Part shown: positions 36,926-44,200 of the stretch, in pieces
Position numbering within the stretch: position 1 is the stretch's first letter
How the letters are laid out: each line of letters begins with the position of its first letter
NCBI RefSeq assembly: GCF_000422405.1
Contig: NZ_AULS01000008.1
Location: forward strand, 1-64,000
From: Microbacterium luticocti DSM 19459
GTDB taxonomy: Bacteria; Actinomycetota; Actinomycetes; Actinomycetales; Microbacteriaceae
DNA: 64,000 bases
Direction: 5' to 3'
Position numbers and translations under genes: made by a program
Notes under the pieces: generated by a model
Told to the model about the DNA's origin: nothing
Database searches by the model: none
Seen by the model: only the letters and a program-made list of their open reading frames with translations

Positions 36926-37872
36926 TGCCCGGCCCGTCGTCCGCCCCCACCTTCGCCGCGATCCTCCTCGCCGGCGGCCGTGCGTCGCGGATGGGCGGCA
37001 TCGACAAGCCCCGGCTGCGCCTGGGCGCATCCACACTGCTGGACCGCGCCATCTCCGCGGCAGGCGTTGCCGGGTGCGATCCGATCGTGATCGTCGGGCC
37101 GGAGCATCCCGCCGGGCCGGGGTGCGTCGCCGCGCCGGGACATCCCGCCGGGCCGGAGGATGTCGCCGGGCCGGAGGATGTCGCCGCGCCGGAGGATGTC
37201 GCCGCGCCGGAGGATGTCGCCGGGCTGGAGCGTGTCGCTGGGTCGGAGCACCCCGCCGGGCCGGGACATCCCGCCAGGTCGGAGCATCCCACCGGGCCGG
37301 AAGGTGTCGCCGAGCCGGGACATCCCCCCGGGTCGGAGCATGTCGCCGGGCCGGACCATCCCGCCTGGCTGGAGCATCCCACCGGGCCGGAACATCCCGC
37401 CGGGCCGGAGCGTATCGCCGAGCCGGGACATCCCACCGGCGCGACGGTGCGGTGGGTGCGCGAGGATCCACCCTTCGGCGGTCCGGTTGCGGGCGTGGTC
37501 ACCGCACTGGCGGCCACCGATCCCACCCGCACGGGGGCGCCCGACGCCGAGTGGACGTTCCTGCTGGCATGTGACCTCCCCCGTGTCGGCGCCGCTGTCC
37601 GGCGCCTCGTCGAAGACATCATGCTCCTGCCCTCCGACACCGACGGCGCATGCCTGGCCGACGCGTCGAGCCGCCCGCAGTGGCTGACCGGCGTCTATCG
37701 CACCCGCGCGCTGCGCGAGGCCGCGGCATCCCTCGCCGATGCGGGCCGCGACGCGTCGATGCGGGCGCTGCTGGCAGACCTGTCCATCGCCGCCCTGGCC
37801 GACCCGGGTGGCACCGCCGTCGACATCGACACCTGGGAGGATGTCGACGCTTTCACGAAGGAGGAGCCATGA
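36925..37872 (+). CDS. mobA: Molybdenum cofactor guanylyltransferase MobA with hexapeptide-repeat insertion
   Basis: 315 residues; ordinary MobA is about 190-200. The nucleotidyltransferase start FAAILLAGGRASRMGGIDKPRLRLG is normal, as are the later PPFGGPVAGV and LLACDLPRVG segments. Between them, residues 58-171 are 19 hexapeptide repeats of the form GPEHPA / APEDVA, encoded by an 18-bp DNA repeat in frame. The insertion sits on a surface loop between strand 2 (DPIVIV) and the next strand (VRWV). The catalytic parts look intact, so the enzyme may still add GMP to Mo-MPT to give the MGD cofactor that NarG needs. Confidence 0.9.
   Translation: MPGPSSAPTFAAILLAGGRASRMGGIDKPRLRLGASTLLDRAISAAGVAGCDPIVIVGPEHPAGPGCVAAPGHPAGPEDVAGPEDVAAPEDVAAPEDVAGLERVAGSEHPAGPGHPARSEHPTGPEGVAEPGHPPGSEHVAGPDHPAWLEHPTGPEHPAGPERIAEPGHPTGATVRWVREDPPFGGPVAGVVTALAATDPTRTGAPDAEWTFLLACDLPRVGAAVRRLVEDIMLLPSDTDGACLADASSRPQWLTGVYRTRALREAAASLADAGRDASMRALLADLSIAALADPGGTAVDIDTWEDVDAFTKEEP
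37096..37437 (+). repeat. 18-bp coding minisatellite (19 units) inside mobA
   Basis: Consensus GGGCCGGAGCATCCCGCC, with variants such as GCGCCGGAGGATGTCGCC. All units are 18 bp, so the reading frame is kept. Adjacent units (for example four successive x-P-E-D-V-A units) are near identical while others have diverged, consistent with past slippage and gain of copies. Copy number is likely to vary between strains. Confidence 0.93.
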
Positions 37873-38129
37873 GCGAACACCTGCCCCCCGAGGCCCTGGA
37901 CCGCTGGGCCGACGCCCTGCGCGAGCGTTTCGAACTCACAGAGCAGGACGTGCCGATCGCACTCATCCTGGACCTGGCGAAGGACGTCGCGAACGGTGTC
38001 GCGCGGCCGGCCGCCCCGTTCAGCGCCTTCGTCGCGGGCCTGGTCGCCGGGCGTGCCGGCGGATCGCCCGACCAGGTGCGCGAGGCCGCCGCCGCGATCT
38101 CTGAGCTCGCCTCGACCTGGGAGATGTGA
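37869..38129 (+). CDS. DUF6457 domain protein
   Basis: 86 residues, ATGA overlap with mobA. LPPEALDRWADALRERFELTEQDVPIALILDLAKDVANGVARPAAPFSAFVAGLVAG matches DUF6457, a small all-alpha actinobacterial family. In related genomes it sits next to or is fused to MobA. Its place between mobA and moaD suggests a role in cofactor maturation or as a MobA partner, but no function is established. ATGTGATG at the end couples it to moaD. Confidence 0.82.
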   Translation: MSEHLPPEALDRWADALRERFELTEQDVPIALILDLAKDVANGVARPAAPFSAFVAGLVAGRAGGSPDQVREAAAAISELASTWEM

Positions 38130-38362
38130 TGGCCACCGTGCGCTTGTTCGCCGCGGCCGAGGAGGCCGCGGGCGCCGCCGAGTTGCACGTGGCCGCCGCC
38201 GATCTCGGTGCGCTGCGCACCGCGCTCGGCGCCGCACACCCAGGCCTGGCGGCGATCCTGCCCCGGTGCGCGGTGCTCGTGGACGGCGCCCGCACTCCCG
38301 ACGACGCACCACTGTCCGACCAGGCCGTGGTCGACGTGCTGCCGCCCTTCGCCGGCGGCTGA
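38129..38362 (+). CDS. moaD: Molybdopterin synthase sulfur carrier MoaD
   Basis: 77 residues from ATG 38129 (GTG 38126 directly before it is possible). Ubiquitin-like: TVRLFAAAEEAAG at the start and VVDVLPPFAGG at the end, with the C-terminal Gly-Gly that MoeZ adenylates and thiocarboxylates. It donates sulfur to cPMP within MoaD-MoaE. The partner gene moaE is convergent, across a repeat-filled gap of 365 bp. Confidence 0.93.
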   Translation: MATVRLFAAAEEAAGAAELHVAAADLGALRTALGAAHPGLAAILPRCAVLVDGARTPDDAPLSDQAVVDVLPPFAGG

Positions 38363-38417
38363 GCGCCGCGCGCCACACCCCGCCCGCCGGGCCCCGAACC
38401 CGCCGGGCGCCGCTCGG

Positions 38418-38715
38418 CGAGAGTGCATCTGACGGACGAAAGCGTGGGTACTACCCGCATCCTCGTCCGTCAGAAGCACTCTCGCGGCTTGAGGCGAGGG
38501 CTACCGGCCCGGGGCTCGGGAGCGGGCCACCGATTCGCGCGGGCCGACGGATACCGACCCGCGGCTCCGGCCGAGGGATGCCCGCCCGGCGACCCTCGCC
38601 GAGAGTGCATCTGACGGACGAAAGCGTGGGTACTACCCGCATCCTCGTCCGTCAGAAGCACTCTCGCGGCTTGAGGCGAGGGCTACCGGCCCGGGGCTCG
38701 GGAGCGGGCCACCGA
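38418..38715. repeat. Two identical 116-bp copies, each with a 22-bp near-perfect hairpin
   Basis: Copies at 38418-38533 and 38600-38715 show no difference (period 182). Each starts with a long hairpin (arms 38418-38439 / 38463-38484 and 38600-38621 / 38645-38666; one A-A mismatch) whose loop can itself pair (GGGTA / TACCC). The hairpin is followed by GGCTTGAGGCGAGGGCTACC and a GC-rich tail. They fill most of the 365-bp gap between the convergent moaD and moaE genes; there is no gene here. Likely role: a tandem REP/MITE-like element or bidirectional terminator. Confidence 0.9.
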
Positions 38716-38727
38716 CCCCGGGCGGGG

Positions 38728-39153
38728 CTAGCCGCCCAGGCCTTTCCAGACGGCGGAGCCGTCGGCGTCGATCTGGCGCTTCCAGATCGGCAGGCTGTGC
38801 TTGATCGATTCGATCAGCTCCCGCGAGACCTCGTACGCCACCTGGCGATGCGGCGCGGCCACCGCCACCACGACGGCCGCCTCGCCCACCTCGAGTCGCC
38901 CGATGCGGTGGCTGACCGCCACGATCGCGTCGGTGTCGCCGATCGCGGCGACGGCCAACGCGTGCAGCGCGGCCTCGGCGTCGGGGTGCGCGGAGTACTC
39001 CAACGCCACCACGCCGGTGGCCGCATCCGGATCATGGTCGCGCACGCGCCCCACGAACGTGATCTCGGCGCCCATGCGCGCGTCGTCGACGGCCGCGGTG
39101 TGCGCGGGCACCGACAGCGGCTCGGTGCTGATCCGTGCCAACCGTACGGTCAC
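38728..39153 (-). CDS. moaE: Molybdopterin synthase catalytic subunit MoaE
   Basis: 141 residues from GTG 39153, overlapping the mog stop. Family motifs: MGAEITFVGRVRDHD, VVALEYSAHPDAE, ATASHRIG-like text (AVSHRIGRLEVGEAAVVV), APHRQVAYEVSRELIESIKHSLPIWKRQ and GSAVWKG. The Lys residues in the WKRQ and VWKG segments are catalytic in this family. With MoaD it converts cPMP to molybdopterin. Confidence 0.95.
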   Translation of the reverse strand: MTVRLARISTEPLSVPAHTAAVDDARMGAEITFVGRVRDHDPDAATGVVALEYSAHPDAEAALHALAVAAIGDTDAIVAVSHRIGRLEVGEAAVVVAVAAPHRQVAYEVSRELIESIKHSLPIWKRQIDADGSAVWKGLGG

Positions 39154-39629
39154 CGGTGGTCCTCGCCGCGCAGCTGCTCGAGCACGTGCGGCGCCACCGC
39201 CACGACGACCGGGATGCCGGCGCGCACCGCGGCGGGCGACCCGGGCAGGTTCACGATGAACGCGGCCTCGGCGATGCCGGTGACCCCGCGCGAGAGCATG
39301 CCGCCGGGCTTTTCGGCCGTCGCCCGCCGGCGCAGCTCTTCGGCGATGCCGGGCACGTCGCGGGTGATCACACGCCGGGTGCCTTCGGGGGTCTCGTCGC
39401 GCGGGCCGAGACCGGTGCCGCCGGTGGTGACGATGACCCGGATGCCGTCGGTCAACGCGTCGCGCAGGGCCGCCTCGACACTGTCGGCCCCGTCGGGCAC
39501 GACGACCGGGTCGCCGCACGCGAAGCCCGCCTCACGCAGCGCGGCGACGGCGATGGGCCCGCTGACGTCTTCTCGCTCACCCCGGCTGGAGCGGTCTGAC
39601 ACGGTGATCACGGCTGCCGAATATGTCAT
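39150..39629 (-). CDS. mog: Molybdopterin adenylyltransferase (Mog/MoaB-like)
   Basis: 159 residues. VITVSDRSSRGEREDVSG is the N-terminal signature, and VTTGGTGLGPRDETPE is the GGTG MPT-binding loop; LSRGVTGI and NLPGSPAAV follow the family pattern. It adenylates molybdopterin before MoeA inserts molybdate. It is the first gene of a two-gene operon with moaE and diverges from cydA. Confidence 0.94.
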   Translation of the reverse strand: MTYSAAVITVSDRSSRGEREDVSGPIAVAALREAGFACGDPVVVPDGADSVEAALRDALTDGIRVIVTTGGTGLGPRDETPEGTRRVITRDVPGIAEELRRRATAEKPGGMLSRGVTGIAEAAFIVNLPGSPAAVRAGIPVVVAVAPHVLEQLRGEDHR

Positions 39630-39794
39630 GGATCCAGCCTACGCATGGGTGATTTCTCACGGCCCGTTCTGTGGCATCCATCGGGGCATTGTCTAGGGTG
39701 AGAGACGGAAGCGATGCCGCGGCCGGGGCCACCCCCGGCGCGGCATTCGTCGTAGAGGCGGACCCTCGTCGTCCCGGCGGAACGGAGAACATCC

Positions 39795-41246
39795 ATGGAT
39801 CTGCTCGACCCGCTGCTGCTGGCTCGCTGGCAATTCGGGCTGACCACGCTGTACCACTTCATCTTCGTGCCGCTCACCCTCGGCATGGGGCTGATCGTGG
39901 CGATCTTCCAGACCTGCTGGTACCGCACCGCGCACGTGAAGTGGCTGGCGCTGACGCGCTTTTTCGGCAAGATCTTCCTCATCAACTTCGCCATGGGCGT
40001 GGTCACCGGCATCGTGCAGGAGTTCCAGTTCGGCATGAACTGGTCGGACTACTCCCGCTTCGTCGGCGACGTGTTCGGCGCCCCGCTCGCGTTCGAGGGC
40101 CTGCTGGCGTTCTTCCTCGAGGCGACGTTCCTGGGCCTGTGGATCTTCGGCTGGGACCGCCTGCCCAAGCTCGCGCACCTGGCCTCGATCTGGATGGTGT
40201 GGATCGGCGCCTGCCTGTCGGCCTACTTCATCCTCGCCGCGAACGCGTGGATGCAGAACCCGGTCGGCTATGAGATGGCCCCCGACGGCAGCCGCGCCGA
40301 GCTCGTCGACTTCTGGGCGGTGCTGACCAACCCGGTCGCGTTGGCGACCTTCCCGCACACCATGTTCGCGGCGTTCATGTTCGCCGCCGCCGTGGTGATC
40401 GCCGCCGCGGCGTGGCACCTGTCGCGCCACCGCGACGTCGAGATGATGCGCCCGGCGCTGCGGTTCGGCATGTGGGGCATGATCATCGCGTTCGTCGGGG
40501 TGTTCCTGGCCGGCGACCAGCTCGCGATGGTGATGGTCGAAACCCAGCCGATGAAGATGGCGGCGGCCGAGGCCGCGTACCACACGGTGTGCGGGGCGGA
40601 TGCCTCGTTCTCGCTGTTCTCGCTGGGCACACCCGACGGATCCCATGAGATCTTCTCGATCCGGGTGCCGTACCTGTTGGCGTTGCTGTCGACCCACACC
40701 TTCGACGGCTGTGTGGAGGGCATCAACGACCTGAACGCGGCGTACCTCGCCCAGTTCCCGCAGTTCGCCGAGCAGCTGGACGGGTCCCTGCCGTTCTCGC
40801 CGATCATCTGGGTCACCTACTGGTCGTTCCGCTGGATGATGGGCTTCGGTGCGGCCGCCACCCTGATCTCGGTGGTGGGGCTGTGGCTGACCCGCACGAA
40901 GGCGAAGCGCGCGGTGCCGCAGTGGGCATGGCGTGTGGCGATCTGGTCGGCGCCGCTGCCGCTGCTGGGGAGCCTGGTCGGCTGGGTGTTCACCGAGATG
41001 GGCCGGCAGCCGTGGATCGTGTTCAGCCTGATGCTCACCGAGGACGGCGTCTCGCCGACCGTGCCCGGCTGGCAGGTGCTGACCTCGCTGATCGCGTTCA
41101 CCGCGATCTACGCCGCCCTGGCCGTCGTCGAGTTCGGCCTCATCCTGCGCACCGTGCGCAAAGGCCCCGACCCGCTGCCCGAACCCGATGACGGATCGGG
41201 CGGGCCGGGCAGCCCGGCCGAGAGCATCCCGTCGACGGTGTACTAG
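39795..41246 (+). CDS. cydA: Cytochrome bd ubiquinol/menaquinol oxidase, subunit I CydA
   Basis: 483 residues. LLLARWQFGLTTLYHFIFVPLTLG holds the His ligand to haem b595; the family motif GRQPWIVF and the Met/His haem b558 region lie further on. The Q-loop is of the short actinobacterial type. A high-affinity terminal oxidase that reduces O2 to water at low oxygen. GGAG lies 9 bases before the ATG. First gene of cydABDC; the 165-bp gap from mog holds the promoter region. Confidence 0.97.
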   Translation: MDLLDPLLLARWQFGLTTLYHFIFVPLTLGMGLIVAIFQTCWYRTAHVKWLALTRFFGKIFLINFAMGVVTGIVQEFQFGMNWSDYSRFVGDVFGAPLAFEGLLAFFLEATFLGLWIFGWDRLPKLAHLASIWMVWIGACLSAYFILAANAWMQNPVGYEMAPDGSRAELVDFWAVLTNPVALATFPHTMFAAFMFAAAVVIAAAAWHLSRHRDVEMMRPALRFGMWGMIIAFVGVFLAGDQLAMVMVETQPMKMAAAEAAYHTVCGADASFSLFSLGTPDGSHEIFSIRVPYLLALLSTHTFDGCVEGINDLNAAYLAQFPQFAEQLDGSLPFSPIIWVTYWSFRWMMGFGAAATLISVVGLWLTRTKAKRAVPQWAWRVAIWSAPLPLLGSLVGWVFTEMGRQPWIVFSLMLTEDGVSPTVPGWQVLTSLIAFTAIYAALAVVEFGLILRTVRKGPDPLPEPDDGSGGPGSPAESIPSTVY

Positions 41247-41255
41247 GAGGACGTC

Positions 41256-42290
41256 ATGGATCTCGCCTACCTCTGGTTCTGGATCGTCGGAATCCTGTTC
41301 GTCGGCTACTTCGTGCTCGACGGGTTCGACTTCGGCGTGGGCATGTCGCTGCCGTTCCTCGGCAAGGACGACGTCGGTCGCCGGCAGATCATCAACACGA
41401 TCGGTCCGGTGTGGGATCTCAACGAGACCTGGGTGATCGTGGCCGGGGCCTGCTTGTTCGCCGCGTTCCCCGAGTGGTACGCGTCGCTGTTCAGCGGGTT
41501 CTATCTGGCACTGCTGGTGATCCTGCTCGCACTGATCCTGCGCGGGGTGTCGTTCGAGTACCGGCACCAACGCGAGTCGCTGCGGTGGAAGCGCGGTTTC
41601 GACACCATGATCGTCGTCGGCTCAGCGGTGCCGGCGTTCTTGTGGGGCGTGGCCGTGGCGAACATCGTGCAGGGCGTGCCGATGGACGCCGACCACAACG
41701 TCACCGGATCGCTGCTGACGCTGCTGAACCCGTACGGGCTGCTGGGCGGGCTGACCACGCTGCTGCTGTTCTTCACGCACGGGGTGTACTTCGTCGCGCT
41801 GAAGACCGACGGGCAGGTGCGCACGGATGCCCGTCGCCTGGCGACCCGCTCCGGCATCCTCACCGTCGTGGTGGCCGCCGGGTTCCTGGCCTTCACGATC
41901 GCGAAGGCCGCGGCATCCGGCGCCCCGCTGCTGGGCGTGACGGTCACGGTCGCCCTCATCGCCGCGCTCGCCCTGATCGGCTCGCTCATGGCGAACCTGC
42001 GCGGGGCCGAGGGGTGGGCGTTCGCCGGCGGCGCGGTGACCGTGGTGTGCGCGGTGCTGACACTGTGGACCGCGCTGTTCCCGTATGTGATGCCCTCCAC
42101 CACCGACCCCGCCTTCGGCCTGACGATCGCGAACGCGTCGAGCACGCCGTACACGCTCACCATCATGAGCTGGGCGGCCCTGGTCTTCTTGCCGCTGGTG
42201 CTGCTGTACCAGGGCTGGACGTACTGGGTGTTCCGCCGGCGCATCTCGCGCTCGCGCATCGAACAGGCGGCGGCCGCCGCGGCCCGCTGA
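41256..42290 (+). CDS. cydB: Cytochrome bd oxidase, subunit II CydB
   Basis: 344 residues. VLDGFDFGVGMSLPFLGKDDVGRR and INTIGPVWDLNETWVI are diagnostic. It has eight to nine membrane segments and follows cydA by 9 bp with AGGAGG before its ATG. It stabilises the haem subunit and completes the oxidase. Confidence 0.97.
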   Translation: MDLAYLWFWIVGILFVGYFVLDGFDFGVGMSLPFLGKDDVGRRQIINTIGPVWDLNETWVIVAGACLFAAFPEWYASLFSGFYLALLVILLALILRGVSFEYRHQRESLRWKRGFDTMIVVGSAVPAFLWGVAVANIVQGVPMDADHNVTGSLLTLLNPYGLLGGLTTLLLFFTHGVYFVALKTDGQVRTDARRLATRSGILTVVVAAGFLAFTIAKAAASGAPLLGVTVTVALIAALALIGSLMANLRGAEGWAFAGGAVTVVCAVLTLWTALFPYVMPSTTDPAFGLTIANASSTPYTLTIMSWAALVFLPLVLLYQGWTYWVFRRRISRSRIEQAAAAAAR

Positions 42291-42292
42291 CG

Positions 42293-44200
42293 GTGACCGA
42301 CCAGCAGCACGGATCGGCGCCCGCCCGGCAGCGGCGGACCCCGCCGGTCGACCCCCGGCAGCGGCGGACCCCGCCGGTCGACCCCCGGCTGCTGCGCTAC
42401 GCCCGGGCCTCGCGGTCGTTCTTCGCCGTCAGCGCGGTGATCGTGGTGGCGCAGACCGCGGTCACGGTGGGGTTCGCCTGGCTGTTGGCGCGCACGCTCG
42501 TGGGCGCGATCGCGGGCGAGCCGGTGGCATCCCTGCTGCCGTCGCTGGCGGCCGCGTTCGCCCTGGTGGTGGTGCGGGCGGTGCTGATCGCGCTCTCGGA
42601 GCAGGTGTCGGCGGCAGGCGCCGCGCGGGCGTCGCTGCAGCTGCGCGACCGGCTCGTGGCCGCCGTGCAACGGCTCGGTCCGGCGTGGCTGGCGCGGCGC
42701 AGCGCGCCCGAGCTGGCGGTGACCGCCGGGCACGGCCTCGACGCGCTCGACGCGTATTTCGGCCGGTATCTGCCGCAGCTGGTGGCCACGGCCCTGACCA
42801 CGCCGATCGTCGTGGTCGCGATCTTCGCCGCCGACCCGGTGTCGGCTCTGACCGTGATCGTCACACTGCCGCTGATCCCGCTGTTCATGGTGCTGATCGG
42901 GCTGGCCACCCGTGCCGTGCAGCGCCGCCAGTTCGACACGCTGGCGCGGCTCGCGGCCCGCTTCGCCGACACCGTCGGGGGCCTGGGCACCCTGAAGGTC
43001 TTCGGGCGGCAGCACCGGGCGGCGCGGCGCATCGAGACCGTCACCGCCGACTACAAGCGCGAGACCATGACGGTGCTGCGGGTGTCGTTCCTGTCGGGGT
43101 TCGCGCTCGAGTTCTTGGCGAGCATCTCGGTGGCGATCATCGCCGTGACGATCGGACTGCGGCTGCTGGCCGGCGAGATGGACCTGCTGGTCGGTCTGTT
43201 CGTGCTGCTGCTGGCACCCGAGGCGTACCTGCCGCTGCGACAGGTGGGCGTACACTTCCATGCCGCCGCCGAGGGCGTGGCCGCCACCGACCGGATCTTC
43301 GCGGTGTTGGACGCCGCCGCGACGGCGACGGATGCCGCGGGTCCCGGCACGGGGCCTGGCCCGGGGTCCAGGGCGGATGCCGCAGGTCCGGACGCGGCCG
43401 AGACGGCGACGGATGCCGCGGGCCCCGGCGCGACCGAGACGGCGACGGATGCCGCGGGTCCGGGCGCGGGGCCAGCACCGGGCCCGACGACGGATGCCGC
43501 GGGGCCGGGCGCGGGGTCAGGGCCGGACCCGGCGTCGGGTGCCCTGTCCTTCGCGACCGTCGCACCGCTGCTGTCGGCGACCGGGCTGCGGGTGCGGCGG
43601 GACGGCATGCTGCTGCCGGCGGTGGACCTGCACGTGCGACCGGGCCGTGTGCTGCTGTTGGAGGGGCCGAGCGGGGCGGGGAAGTCCAGCGTGGTGGCCG
43701 CCCTGCTCGGCTTCGCCGTCTACGAGGGCGACCTGCGCGTGCGCGGTGACCGTGTCGCCCACGCGCGAGATGAGATCGCCTGGGCCGGGCAGCGTCCGGG
43801 ACTGGTCTCCGGCACCGTCGCCGAGAACGTCGCGCTGGGTGATGACGCCCGCGACGACGACCTGGTCGGCGCATGCCTGGCCGCGGCGCAGGCGCACCCG
43901 ATCGCACCCGACCGGGTGCTCGGTGCACAGGGCGCGGGCTTGTCGGGCGGTCAGGCCCAGCGGGTCGCGCTCGCCCGCGCGCTGTACCGGCTGCGCCGGT
44001 CGCCGGCGTCGGTGCTCGTGCTGGACGAGCCCACCAGCGCGCTGGATGCCGACACCGAGGCACGCGTCTGGGATGCGGTGCGCGCCGAGGCGGATGCCGG
44101 TGCCGCCGTGGTGCTCGTGTCGCACCGCACCAGCGCCCACCGCATCGCCGACGAGATCGTACGACTGCCCGCACCGGCGGTCGCCGGAGGTGACTCATGA
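42293..44200 (+). CDS. cydD: Thiol reductant ABC exporter CydD with expanded linker
   Basis: 635 residues from GTG 42293, 2 bp after cydB. A six-helix ABC membrane domain (about 40-330) precedes an ATPase domain with Walker A GPSGAGKSS, signature LSGGQAQRVALARALY and Walker B VLVLDEPTSALD. The linker between them (about 341-416) is an Ala/Gly/Pro/Thr low-complexity stretch built from the repeated unit TATDAAGPG, absent from ordinary CydD. The N-terminus also has a perfect 30-bp tandem duplication (two copies of RQRRTPPVDP, near 42326-42385). With CydC it exports glutathione- or cysteine-type reductants or haem needed for bd oxidase assembly. Confidence 0.93.
   Translation: MTDQQHGSAPARQRRTPPVDPRQRRTPPVDPRLLRYARASRSFFAVSAVIVVAQTAVTVGFAWLLARTLVGAIAGEPVASLLPSLAAAFALVVVRAVLIALSEQVSAAGAARASLQLRDRLVAAVQRLGPAWLARRSAPELAVTAGHGLDALDAYFGRYLPQLVATALTTPIVVVAIFAADPVSALTVIVTLPLIPLFMVLIGLATRAVQRRQFDTLARLAARFADTVGGLGTLKVFGRQHRAARRIETVTADYKRETMTVLRVSFLSGFALEFLASISVAIIAVTIGLRLLAGEMDLLVGLFVLLLAPEAYLPLRQVGVHFHAAAEGVAATDRIFAVLDAAATATDAAGPGTGPGPGSRADAAGPDAAETATDAAGPGATETATDAAGPGAGPAPGPTTDAAGPGAGSGPDPASGALSFATVAPLLSATGLRVRRDGMLLPAVDLHVRPGRVLLLEGPSGAGKSSVVAALLGFAVYEGDLRVRGDRVAHARDEIAWAGQRPGLVSGTVAENVALGDDARDDDLVGACLAAAQAHPIAPDRVLGAQGAGLSGGQAQRVALARALYRLRRSPASVLVLDEPTSALDADTEARVWDAVRAEADAGAAVVLVSHRTSAHRIADEIVRLPAPAVAGGDS

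Noticed and set aside
37096..37437. CRISPR array or non-coding satellite
   Set aside because: Units are contiguous 18-bp repeats without spacers, all in frame with mobA. There are no cas genes.
38418..38715. Short CRISPR array or attachment sites
   Set aside because: There are only two copies, each with an internal palindrome, and no integrase or cas genes nearby.
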